A stretch of 44,650 nucleotides of DNA from a virus: positions 1 through 44,650 of the IMG/VR virus record IMGVR_UViG_3300046713_000202; one strand, 5' to 3'. Below are positions 38,920-44,650 of this stretch, in pieces. Both the position numbers and the translations under genes were made by a program. The notes below the pieces were generated by a model, which made no database searches, was not told where the DNA came from, and worked only from the letters and a program-made list of their open reading frames with translations. The number at the start of each line of letters is the position of its first letter. Within the stretch, counting starts at the first letter, position 1.

Positions 38920-39320
38920 ATCCTCTCCAGTGTAAACAGCTTGACCATCACGTATTCCTTGTCATCGTCTTGCACTTTGGTTACCAGCGATTCCCACACG
39001 AGCTTATCATCTAGGCCATACCGTCGACAGACTGTATCACACACCAGCTTCTCGTAGTTCCTGACATCCCGCCGCCTGATCTCTCCTGACCTAGTGAACC
39101 AGTTGCTGTGGTAGCTCAACTCCATCCGATAGCGTAGCGTATCATCCAGTCGCATCGGCGGAAGAAAGAGTGTCGCGTGCTCAATCCAGACCCTCGCCTC
39201 CTTGGTCATGGTGATCGTGTTAAACCCGCGCCTGCTGATGGTCGGCCCCACGCTGACTGGCGCATAGATGCTGTTTGCACTGGGGGGCAACGTGGGGATC
39301 TTGACTTCGAGGACTTTCAT
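38910..39320 (-). CDS. rusA: RusA-like Holliday junction resolvase
   Basis: A 136-residue protein with the RusA family plan: an N-terminal LPPSANSIYAP (11-21) and central acidic residues D85, D95 and D104/D105 in the segment IRRRDVRNYEKLVCDTVCRR followed by YGLDDKLVW. RusA dimers cut four-way junctions, resolving recombination intermediates before packaging. One feature is unusual: the canonical DxDN motif reads DVRN, so the second Asp is Arg87, with N88 and K91 kept. The start at ATG 39320 is preferred over 39347 because the conserved N terminus begins MKVLEVKIPTLPPS. Confidence 0.8.
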   Translation of the reverse strand: MKVLEVKIPTLPPSANSIYAPVSVGPTISRRGFNTITMTKEARVWIEHATLFLPPMRLDDTLRYRMELSYHSNWFTRSGEIRRRDVRNYEKLVCDTVCRRYGLDDKLVWESLVTKVQDDDKEYVMVKLFTLERICR

Positions 39321-39321
39321 G

Positions 39322-39519
39322 CTAGATAAACCCCTCCCTGGTCTCATCTATCGTGTCCTTACAGCTACGACACCGCCAAGTGATCTTCCACAACCCCACA
39401 TTGGCACTCTGGTTAGAAAGCATCTTGATCAACTCACTCGACTCGTAATTCCAGTCATGCACATGCGCCTTTACCCTGGGATCAATGTCGTAGAGCAGCC
39501 ACTTTAGCCATCTGTTCAC
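39322..39519 (-). CDS. Hypothetical protein with CRSC motif (65 aa)
   Basis: A 65-residue protein rich in aromatic residues (MNRWLKWLLYDIDPRVKAHV start), with a CRSC motif (about 50-53) that may pair with upstream His residues to bind zinc. It ends just before the start of the RusA-like gene. Unknown role in the recombination cluster. Confidence 0.6.
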   Translation of the reverse strand: MNRWLKWLLYDIDPRVKAHVHDWNYESSELIKMLSNQSANVGLWKITWRCRSCKDTIDETREGFI

Positions 39520-39581
39520 CTGGGTTTCTCCGGTCCTTAAGCTCGGACTGACAAGACTGTCATTCCTCGCCAGTTAGCAAT

Positions 39582-40157
39582 TTAGTCTTCAACCGCCTTC
39601 TTCCACCCATACACCCGCTCCCTGAAAGTTCCATCGGGTTTCCTAACCATCAAATGAGTCTCAGGGTCTTCTACCTGATCGGTATTAGCCTCATGCTTAA
39701 TGGAGAAGAGAATGCGCCGACCCTTCAGTGCGATTAAGAATTCATCAGGAGTTTCCTCAATCTGCTTCTCCACGTCTTTTAAATCTAAAGCTGCACAGAA
39801 CTGCTTGAAGGGAACTAGGTGCTGCTTATCCTTGAACCACTGCGAGGTCTTCTTCGCTTTATCGGCCCAGAAGACGGTCTCCAGCATACCTGGGAAGACG
39901 GTCTTGTTACGGTAGCGGTATTCCACGTCTCCATTGTCATTGGGGGTGGGTATTCCCTCTGGTAAGCTGAGTTCCAGCTTGATGAATGCCATGGCTCCAT
40001 CTTTGGTCTCGGCTATGGAAGCCTTCTTGATTTCTCCAACAATGTTTTGGCAGACCGGCAAGATGGCGGACTGAACGGTGGATAGGTCGTCCATCTTGTA
40101 AGACTTGGTGGTCTGAAACGGTACAGCATCTGTGACTTCGATATAGTCTTCTGGCAT
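39582..40157 (-). CDS. Putative ssDNA-binding protein in recombination cluster (191 aa)
   Basis: A 191-residue protein directly downstream of the Sak4-like ATPase gene. It is strand-rich in the centre (GAMAFIKLELSLPEG, VEYRYRNKTVFPGM, EFLIALKGRRILFSIKHEAN) with acidic ends, a layout fitting an OB-fold. In many phages an SSB-like protein of about this size (DUF669-type) is encoded beside such an ATPase, and the pair acts in recombination-dependent replication. The call is from context and secondary-structure reading; no signature motif was found. AAAAGGAG precedes the ATG. Confidence 0.5.
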   Translation of the reverse strand: MPEDYIEVTDAVPFQTTKSYKMDDLSTVQSAILPVCQNIVGEIKKASIAETKDGAMAFIKLELSLPEGIPTPNDNGDVEYRYRNKTVFPGMLETVFWADKAKKTSQWFKDKQHLVPFKQFCAALDLKDVEKQIEETPDEFLIALKGRRILFSIKHEANTDQVEDPETHLMVRKPDGTFRERVYGWKKAVED

Positions 40158-40169
40158 AGCGTTCTCCTT

Positions 40170-41030
40170 TTAGTTGGTAAGGACTGGGACTGGTTCAACT
40201 GCGGATTTAGAACTCTTGATGTGATCCATGATGGACTGATAGCTGGCATTCTCCAGGATGGGGGGCAGGCCATACCTGTTCTTCGCCAAGATTTTACTGC
40301 CGAGAGCCATCTGTTGCTGAGTGTAACAGACATAGCGGGTGGTGGTCACTGGCTTACCTGCAGCATCTGGCTTGGTTGCTGACTTACGTTCTAGATACAA
40401 GCTGGCTGCAAATAGCCCCTCGCATTCATCTCGGAAGCCACCCAGGATATTGGGCACCAAGTCAACCGAGGCGTCCTTTTTCTTCTTCAGCTTCTCTTCG
40501 GACTCAGACTTCAAGTGGCAGGTAACCACCACATTGCCCTTGAACGGAATGACTTCTGCGATGATGAAGCGAAACAGCCAGGATTTGAGACCCCCATACA
40601 TCTGTAGCTTGTTCACGAGCCCCTTATCCGTGAGGTAATCATTGGCCTTGTAGCGTGTCATGTACTCCCAGAACAAGAGGCTGATATAAGTCAGGTTGTC
40701 GATGACCAAGGTGTTCACCAAACCTTTCTTGGCCATTTCCCTGGCTCTACCCACTGCTTTATAGAGCAGACCATTACGCTCCTCGACAAACTCTTTGATC
40801 GAGTCTTTGGGTAAATCCGGGTCTACATAGAGCTGTTCATACTCCACCAGGTTATTGAGCAGGTGCCTGCCATCTGGAGCGCGCAGGATCTCCAACCCTT
40901 CCGGCTCTGTTCCGATGTAATAGATTCGGGGGAACGTCAGTGCAAACGTGGTCTTGCCTGAGCCGAATTGCCCGTTGACCTCGATCTTGACGTTAGGAAC
41001 AGCCGCTTCAAAGTCAGCTCTGGTTGGCAT
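40170..41030 (-). CDS. Sak4/RecA-like AAA ATPase
   Basis: A 286-residue ATPase. Walker A is GQFGSGKTT (20-28), and Walker B is VNTLVIDN with D111. A later NVVVTCHL strand matches the RecA-fold sensor position. The layout corresponds to the phage Sak4/AAA_24 group, which are single-domain RecA-like recombinases or annealing helpers. Its SSB-like, nuclease and resolvase neighbours support a role in homologous recombination and replication. The start ATG 41030 lies inside the upstream gene, with GGAGG in place. Confidence 0.85.
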   Translation of the reverse strand: MPTRADFEAAVPNVKIEVNGQFGSGKTTFALTFPRIYYIGTEPEGLEILRAPDGRHLLNNLVEYEQLYVDPDLPKDSIKEFVEERNGLLYKAVGRAREMAKKGLVNTLVIDNLTYISLLFWEYMTRYKANDYLTDKGLVNKLQMYGGLKSWLFRFIIAEVIPFKGNVVVTCHLKSESEEKLKKKKDASVDLVPNILGGFRDECEGLFAASLYLERKSATKPDAAGKPVTTTRYVCYTQQQMALGSKILAKNRYGLPPILENASYQSIMDHIKSSKSAVEPVPVLTN

Positions 41031-41229
41031 GAAGCACCTCCGCAGATTTCAAGTAACGAGCTGCGAATTCATTACCTTGCTCGGCAATCCGAATTAAATC
41101 TTTCTGCATGTCCCGGATCAAACCAAGCACATAAGCATCCTGGTTACTTTCCAAGGCGTTGCTTTCAAGATGCATGATGGCAATGTTGGCATCCAGAAAC
41201 AAAGTTGTTTTCATTTCATTGGTTGGCAT
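41014..41229 (-). CDS. Small helical protein (71 aa)
   Basis: A 71-residue helical protein (MPTNEMKTTLFLDANIAIMH start) between the ATPase and nuclease genes. GAGGAGG precedes ATG 41229. Its C terminus AEVLHANQS encodes, in another frame, the start MPTR of the ATPase gene. The upstream gene ends EALHANQ and overlaps this start in the same manner. Confidence 0.6.
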   Translation of the reverse strand: MPTNEMKTTLFLDANIAIMHLESNALESNQDAYVLGLIRDMQKDLIRIAEQGNEFAARYLKSAEVLHANQS

Positions 41230-41440
41230 GGAGGGCCTCCTCGATCTCGACTTCTTCATCTGGAGGGTTATGGACTGGAGCCGTATTGGCAAACCTAATT
41301 AGCTCCTTGATCAGCTTACCCTTGGCTTCCTCGAACGAGGTACTGCTACACTCGCTGAAATAGGTGCTATCAATCCAAGCCTTAGCGAAGTAGCAATGCT
41401 CATATTCAGGGTGAAACTCATACTTGATAGTGACTTTCAT
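41216..41440 (-). CDS. Small soluble protein (74 aa)
   Basis: A 74-residue protein: a beta-rich first half (MKVTIKYEFHPEYEHCYFAK), a helical middle (SFEEAKGKLIKELIRFANTA) and an acidic end EEALHANQ. It overlaps the next gene's start by 14 bp. The plan (strand, strand, EEAkxkL helix) recalls HicB-like or other tiny alpha/beta proteins, but no assignment is made. GAGGAGG precedes the ATG. Confidence 0.6.
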   Translation of the reverse strand: MKVTIKYEFHPEYEHCYFAKAWIDSTYFSECSSTSFEEAKGKLIKELIRFANTAPVHNPPDEEVEIEEALHANQ

Positions 41441-41450
41441 ATTGGCCTCC

Positions 41451-42293
41451 TCAGGCTAATTCGTCTTCAACGACCACTTCAAACTGCTGACCTACTGGCT
41501 CTAACGTGTAGAGCGACTCCCTTACTTCTGGATCATCCCCACTACAACACAACTCAAAGTATTCACAGCTACTACACTGCCAGCCAAGGTGCTTAGGATA
41601 CAGACTGGACTTCTCACAGTGCCTGATTAACCCTTCCCATTCGGCCTGACTCCGTTCCCAGAAGTCTATCTGCTGGGGTGTTCGCTGTACAACCAACCTT
41701 TCAAACTTGCAGTGCCAGCCAGCCGGTTCCCCCTTATAGGCGCGCTGTCTGAACCCTGGAACGATGGTATTGACCACAGCGCCTGCACAATCCCCCCACT
41801 TCTGCCTAACAAAGCTGATATAGCGCGTCAGTTGAGCATCCAACTCATAGCGCCGTTCCGCTCCCCAGGGCATCTTGGCTTTAAACTTGTGATCAAACAG
41901 ATACACTGAGCCTGTCTGTCGATGTCGTGCTACCAGGTCAATTACTAGAGTCGGTCTTTCTGGAGCTGGGGGATCTGCCAGTTCAACCTCTAGGACTTCC
42001 CACTGCCTGTCTATTTCTCGATAATAGGTTGAATAAGAATCCAGGGTTCTGACGCCACCTTCCCTAGTCCAGACCTGGTTCTGAGGGTCCAAATCTTCTG
42101 GATAGGCATCCAGAAAGTATTCACTGGCTGAGGCTCCCAGACGGTAATGCGCTTCTAACCCACTGTGCATCGCCTTTCCCCAGACAGCAAAGTTACTCTC
42201 TGCGCCAGTGGTAATCTTAGTCAGTCCTTCCTTGTGGAGGGAGTAGGCAAATGGACAAGTGTTAAATCGCTGGGTAGAACTATGCGAGGTCAT
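41451..42293 (-). CDS. Cas4/RecB-like PD-(D/E)XK nuclease with Fe-S cluster
   Basis: A 280-residue exonuclease-type protein. N-terminal STQRFNTCPFAYSL (6-19) includes C13 and H43 lies in KAMHSGLEAHY. D119 (VIDL) and D134-H-K136 (YLFDHKFKAK) form the catalytic D...DxK core. Q154-x3-Y158 (QLTRY) is the RecB-family QxxxY motif. The C-terminal CSSCEYFELC (C240, C243, C249) with C13 would hold a 4Fe-4S cluster as in Cas4 and AddB. It probably makes single strands for the Sak4-like ATPase. ATG 42293 is chosen, with AGGAG upstream, over a longer frame lacking conserved sequence. Confidence 0.87.
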   Translation of the reverse strand: MTSHSSTQRFNTCPFAYSLHKEGLTKITTGAESNFAVWGKAMHSGLEAHYRLGASASEYFLDAYPEDLDPQNQVWTREGGVRTLDSYSTYYREIDRQWEVLEVELADPPAPERPTLVIDLVARHRQTGSVYLFDHKFKAKMPWGAERRYELDAQLTRYISFVRQKWGDCAGAVVNTIVPGFRQRAYKGEPAGWHCKFERLVVQRTPQQIDFWERSQAEWEGLIRHCEKSSLYPKHLGWQCSSCEYFELCCSGDDPEVRESLYTLEPVGQQFEVVVEDELA

Positions 42294-42367
42294 ACGGCTC
42301 CTTGTGGACAGACCCAGATCAGTACCAGCATCAAGGCCAGGATTAAAGCAGCAAATAGAGTTCTCAT
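42290..42367 (-). CDS. Very small membrane peptide (25 aa)
   Basis: A 25-residue ORF (MRTLFAALILALMLVLIWVC then PQGAV) that is almost wholly one transmembrane helix. GGAG lies upstream of its ATG. The ATG overlaps the previous TGA, and its TGA overlaps the nuclease ATG. The double coupling and hydrophobic content argue that it is real despite its size. Confidence 0.45.
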   Translation of the reverse strand: MRTLFAALILALMLVLIWVCPQGAV

Positions 42368-42510
42368 CTCTGTTGACTCCAATCATTAAGCAGGATAACA
42401 ATGGCCATCATAAAGATTCCTGCCGTAGAACTATGTTGCCATTTCCCGAAGGCCACCGTAGCGACTATCATTGCCAGCACTCGAATGACGCTATCTACTA
42501 AAGTCATCAT
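42364..42510 (-). CDS. Small two-TM membrane protein (48 aa)
   Basis: A 48-residue protein with two hydrophobic segments (SVIRVLAMIVATVAFG and GIFMMAIVILLN) separated by KWQHSSTA. It overlaps both neighbours by stop/start sharing. Together with the 25-residue peptide it forms a membrane pair between the DNA-binding protein and the nuclease. A toxin- or holin-like character is possible but not shown. Confidence 0.5.
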   Translation of the reverse strand: MMTLVDSVIRVLAMIVATVAFGKWQHSSTAGIFMMAIVILLNDWSQQR

Positions 42511-42731
42511 CTCGGCTCTCCGATCTCAGCCTCTGGATTAGGACTGACATAGATCAAGCGCCGGATAGCTTCCCGCCCCAGGTTAGCCAGGTGCAGCCCC
42601 ATCTGAGCCGCCACGATCTTTGCATCCCTGGCCTCTTGAGCAGTCAAATAGATGGTCACCCTGGTCTTCATCCCAGGGTCCACTATCTTGACAATAGACT
42701 TCGGGGTTTTCAACTCCATCAGCTTAGTCAT
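42507..42731 (-). CDS. Ribbon-helix-helix DNA-binding protein (74 aa)
   Basis: A 74-residue protein. After a basic lead, TRVTIYLTAQEARDAKIVAA (strand plus first helix) and LANLGREAIRRLIYV (second helix) fit a ribbon-helix-helix fold of the Arc/MetJ/CopG kind. Such proteins repress promoters as dimers. ATG 42731 is preferred over 42758 because GAGGAAC lies just upstream. It may control the divergent promoters at 43370-43457; the palindrome ACACT-TCAT-AGTGT there is a candidate site (inference). Confidence 0.65.
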   Translation of the reverse strand: MTKLMELKTPKSIVKIVDPGMKTRVTIYLTAQEARDAKIVAAQMGLHLANLGREAIRRLIYVSPNPEAEIGEPR

Positions 42732-42936
42732 ACCGTTCCTCTTTGCACTCGTATTCATGGACCTTGGCTGCCAGCTCCATCTCTTCCCCTGTGGCCACCT
42801 GATACAACTCCCACAACGTCTTGATATGTTCCACCGTGGGGGTAATAAGCAGGTTCCCTTCCGCGATCATCTTGCACTCCACAATGGTCTGATACAACTT
42901 CGACTCGGCTTCCTTATGTCTACGTGTTGCTGTCAT
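42724..42936 (-). CDS. Small helical protein (70 aa)
   Basis: A 70-residue charged helical protein (MTATRRHKEAESKLYQTIVE start). ATG 42936 is chosen over 42942 because AAAAGGAG is correctly spaced for it. It overlaps the start of the RHH gene by 8 bp. Function unknown. Confidence 0.6.
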   Translation of the reverse strand: MTATRRHKEAESKLYQTIVECKMIAEGNLLITPTVEHIKTLWELYQVATGEEMELAAKVHEYECKEERYD

Positions 42937-42949
42937 AAGCATTCTCCTT

Positions 42950-43168
42950 TTATCTTGTCCTGTCTCTAAGCAGCAACCAGCTTCTTAATTCAACAATGGT
43001 TCCAACAGTGCTAAATTTATTCTGCTTTACCCACTTCAGCACCGCCTTACGCTCTTTCCTAGCCCCATTCTGAAGTCCTCTTCTGTAAGCCTCAGCTTCA
43101 TGAGGATGAGCCCAATGAATAGTGAACCATCCTTTAGGTGGTAAAATTCCGCAAGGGTCTTTAGTCAA
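42950..43168 (-). CDS. Small basic protein (72 aa)
   Basis: A basic protein of about 72 residues with PKGWFTIHWAHPHEAEAYRR in the middle and a helix ending LRSWLLLRDRTR. A TTG start at 43168 has GGAGA upstream and overlaps the previous stop. A GTG at 43198 would add 10 residues without a clear site. Function unknown. Confidence 0.55.
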   Translation of the reverse strand: MTKDPCGILPPKGWFTIHWAHPHEAEAYRRGLQNGARKERKAVLKWVKQNKFSTVGTIVELRSWLLLRDRTR

Positions 43169-43343
43169 GATCTTCTCTCCAAGCCATAAGACAGGCACGT
43201 TTATGAGCCAACAAAACCTGCATACAGGTTTGTCCCATAATATTTCTGGCCTCTACCGCAATCGGATCAATTCCAGTCAAGAACTCAATCTCAGCATGGG
43301 TTTCTTCAATCCATCTTTCAAATTGCTGTCTCCAGCTTTCCAT
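43161..43343 (-). CDS. First gene of the leftward early operon (60 aa)
   Basis: A 60-residue helical protein (MESWRQQFERWIEETHAEIE start; EARNIMGQTCMQVLLAHKRA). GGAGGG precedes the ATG, and a good promoter lies 27-56 bp upstream. As the first gene after the early promoter it should be made immediately after infection. No family recognised; host-takeover proteins are often found here. Confidence 0.6.
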   Translation of the reverse strand: MESWRQQFERWIEETHAEIEFLTGIDPIAVEARNIMGQTCMQVLLAHKRACLMAWREDLD

Positions 43344-43369
43344 GTTACCCTCCGTTTCAAGCTGACCAC

Positions 43370-43399
43370 ATGATAGAATTACTGTATGAACCTTGTCAA
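43370..43399 (-). promoter_or_regulatory. Leftward early promoter
   Basis: On the minus strand TTGACA (43394-43399) and TATCAT (43370-43375) are separated by 18 bp. This is a perfect -35 and a 5-of-6 match for the -10. It points into the early operon 43343-35161. Confidence 0.75.
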
Positions 43400-43429
43400 T
43401 AGGCTATTTCACCCAGTGGGATTTATATG

Positions 43430-43450
43430 TTGACACTTCATAGTGTTTAA
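43430..43450. promoter_or_regulatory. Candidate operator palindrome
   Basis: ACACT (43433-43437) and AGTGT (43442-43446) form an inverted repeat with TCAT between them, extending weakly outward. It overlaps the -35 and spacer of the rightward promoter. A repressor such as the ribbon-helix-helix protein at 42507-42731 could bind here (inference). Confidence 0.35.
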
Positions 43451-43457
43451 GTAGTAT
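43430..43457 (+). promoter_or_regulatory. Rightward promoter for the RepA-like gene
   Basis: TTGACA (43430-43435), a 16-bp spacer, and TAGTAT (43452-43457); the overlapping TATCAT at 43455-43460 is an alternative -10 with 19 bp. It faces the RepA-like gene at 43542. The TAGTAT -10 equals that of the promoter at 1763-1791. Confidence 0.6.
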
Positions 43458-43512
43458 CATCCTGTATTCCACGATGTACCTTTCCTAGTTGGGGGCGGCA
43501 GCCGACACTGTC

Positions 43513-43537
43513 GCTCCTTATTCCTTGTCGGAGGAGC
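43513..43537 (+). promoter_or_regulatory. Possible RBS-masking hairpin before the RepA-like gene
   Basis: GCTCC (43513-43517) can pair with GGAGC (43533-43537), the latter part of the GGAGGAGC ribosome-binding site of the gene starting at 43542. A CGACA-C-TGTCG palindrome lies just before it. Translation control of the initiator is plausible, but the stem is only 5 bp. Confidence 0.3.
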
Positions 43538-43541
43538 TAAA

Positions 43542-44435
43542 ATGCCCTATCTGATTGAACCCATCTTGAGTCTAAATGAAATCAATACGATTGCCGGAGT
43601 GCAAGGAGCTGGAAAGACCAGACTGTTATTCCAGATGATTAGGTGTATCTTGGATAAGCAGCCATTCTTTGGCTATCGTTGTATTTCACTCAAGGGGAAA
43701 TTTCCAATAGCTTATTGCGCCTATGACCGAAGTGCGGCCAAGACAGGCGAATTGTTAGACAAGTTTGGTTTACGCAATCGCATTGAATGGAAATCATTTC
43801 GTAATTTGAAATCTATGGAATCCCCGGAACCCTATCCACTTGAGGACCTGCCCACCAAGCATTTTCCAGATAGCCATTTGATTATAGTGGATGGTTCAGG
43901 ACTATTGATCCCAAGAGGAAAAGGAAACGATTACGGTCACACTGGCGCATTCTACCGCTATGCTGGCGGCATTGCAGAAGACAATGGCAGAACCTTTATG
44001 TTTTCTCAACACGCTCCCAAATGCATGGCCGATGCAAAGATTGTGAATGCCCGTCAAGTCAATCTTGGTTCCACAGTAACAGGCGCGATGGCTGAGGGCA
44101 TGATTAAAATTGATTTCGTTGACCATGCCAACCTGGAAGACCCAAGGCGCACGATTGATTTCATGCCCCACGATGACCGACCTCGAAAGATCCTGGTTCA
44201 ATTCAACAAAGATGGCTGGTTTGAAGAACTCGATATGGAAAGCATTACGAAGGTTAAAACTGCCTGGTTTGTGGCATTGCCAGATATGGATTTCACACGC
44301 CAAATTGCACTCGAAATCGGAGACAAATATCAGCTTGCCGAGCGAACAGTAGACAAGTACCTTAAAGAGTGTATTGATGATGCTATGCTATCTCATGTAG
44401 ATAGAGGGCCTTACAAGAAAATTAGGCCTGCTTAG
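43542..44435 (+). CDS. RepA-like AAA ATPase (putative replication initiator/helicase)
   Basis: A 297-residue ATPase. Walker A is GVQGAGKT (19-26), and Walker B is LIIVDG with D117. FMFSQHAP then supplies a sensor-like His after a polar strand, as in RepA/AAA_25-type RecA-fold helicases of plasmids and phages. The C-terminal ~50 residues (DFTRQIALEIGDKYQLAERT, then VDKYLKECIDD) look like a small winged helix for DNA binding. It is alone on this strand, has its own promoter, is visibly more AT-rich than its neighbours, and lies directly beside iteron-like repeats. Together these support replication initiation. Confidence 0.78.
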   Translation: MPYLIEPILSLNEINTIAGVQGAGKTRLLFQMIRCILDKQPFFGYRCISLKGKFPIAYCAYDRSAAKTGELLDKFGLRNRIEWKSFRNLKSMESPEPYPLEDLPTKHFPDSHLIIVDGSGLLIPRGKGNDYGHTGAFYRYAGGIAEDNGRTFMFSQHAPKCMADAKIVNARQVNLGSTVTGAMAEGMIKIDFVDHANLEDPRRTIDFMPHDDRPRKILVQFNKDGWFEELDMESITKVKTAWFVALPDMDFTRQIALEIGDKYQLAERTVDKYLKECIDDAMLSHVDRGPYKKIRPA

Positions 44436-44508
44436 ACACCTACCCCCTACTCTCAACTATTAAAACGTGCAACTAAATCAATAAGTATATATATATCATT
44501 ACGATAAC

Positions 44509-44626
44509 TTCTGCATGGCCTTCTGCATGGTTCTGCATGGTTGTAAATTGAGCGTGCAGAAGCGTGCAGGAGTGCGTGCAGAAAGTATCTATAAGATTAC
44601 ACTTGACTTAATGCCTCTTCTGCATG
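44509..44626. repeat. Iteron-like repeats, probable replication origin
   Basis: Three direct copies of TTCTGCATGG (44509-44518, 44521-44530, 44531-44540) are followed by three copies of GCGTGCAGAA or GCGTGCAGGA (44552-44561, 44562-44571, 44574-44583), whose TGCAGAA core is the reverse complement of TTCTGCA. A further TTCTGCATG lies at 44618-44626. An AT-rich run (44481-44500) precedes them. The gene-free stretch 44436-44650, together with 1-115 if circular, thus has the features of an iteron origin next to a RepA-like gene. Confidence 0.7.
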
Positions 44627-44638
44627 AAAAATAGGTAT
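44623..44638. repeat. Terminal direct repeat, right copy
   Basis: Exact copy of the 16-bp sequence at 8-23, again followed after four bases by a G-run (44643-44650). See the left copy for interpretation. Confidence 0.75.
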
Positions 44639-44650
44639 AAGAGGGGGGGG

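Overview
The window looks like an essentially complete genome of a short-tailed (podovirus-like) dsDNA bacteriophage of about 44.6 kb and unremarkable GC content. A 16-bp sequence followed by a G-run lies at both window ends (8-23 and 44623-44638). TGCAG-type repeats also lie on both sides of the junction, so the molecule is probably circular or circularly permuted and has been opened at its replication origin. There is no integrase, recognisable repressor, DNA polymerase, RNA polymerase, tRNA or CRISPR array. The host cannot be fixed from sequence. Standard Sec-type signal peptides and TTGACA-type promoters point to a bacterium, and the style of the secreted proteins is compatible with a Gram-negative soil or freshwater host such as Acidobacteriota (weak inference).

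Layout. (1) 116-1719, minus strand: seven tiny genes with recurring ribosome-binding leaders, served by a good promoter at 1763-1791. (2) 1901-35100, plus strand: the late operon. It runs from a small-terminase-like protein with an apparent CTG start, through small zinc-ribbon genes, large terminase, portal, scaffold and major capsid, into a 13-kb block of appendage proteins (10652-24695), then P22 gp4-like and gp10-like tail proteins, three large internal or ejection-type proteins, and small membrane proteins that may be the lysis genes. (3) 35161-43343, minus strand: the early operon, mostly joined by ATGA stop/start overlaps. It holds replication and recombination genes (Sak4/RecA-like ATPase, SSB-like protein, Cas4/RecB-like Fe-S nuclease, RusA-like resolvase), a protein joining a sigma-region-4 HTH to an RNA polymerase alpha-CTD-like domain, a ribbon-helix-helix protein, many tiny proteins, and two small exported proteins. 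(4) 43344-43541: a divergent promoter region. (5) 43542-44435, plus: a RepA-like AAA ATPase followed by an AT-rich, iteron-bearing, gene-free stretch that is probably the replication origin.

The most striking part is 14730-18509. There a GT2 glycosyltransferase, a radical SAM enzyme with a SPASM/Twitch-type C-terminal cysteine set, and a GT4 glycosyltransferase are translationally coupled to each other and to tail-appendage genes on both sides. This arrangement suggests a virion-modification cassette. Just downstream is a 1501-residue tailspike-like protein that starts with a secretory signal peptide overprinted on the end of the preceding gene. It strings together a beta-helix, a Kelch-like propeller, an FN3 domain and a polysaccharide-lyase-like region.

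Replication probably works by RepA-type initiation at the iterons using host polymerases, with the Sak4-like ATPase, SSB-like protein, nuclease and resolvase supplying recombination functions. No endolysin could be recognised.
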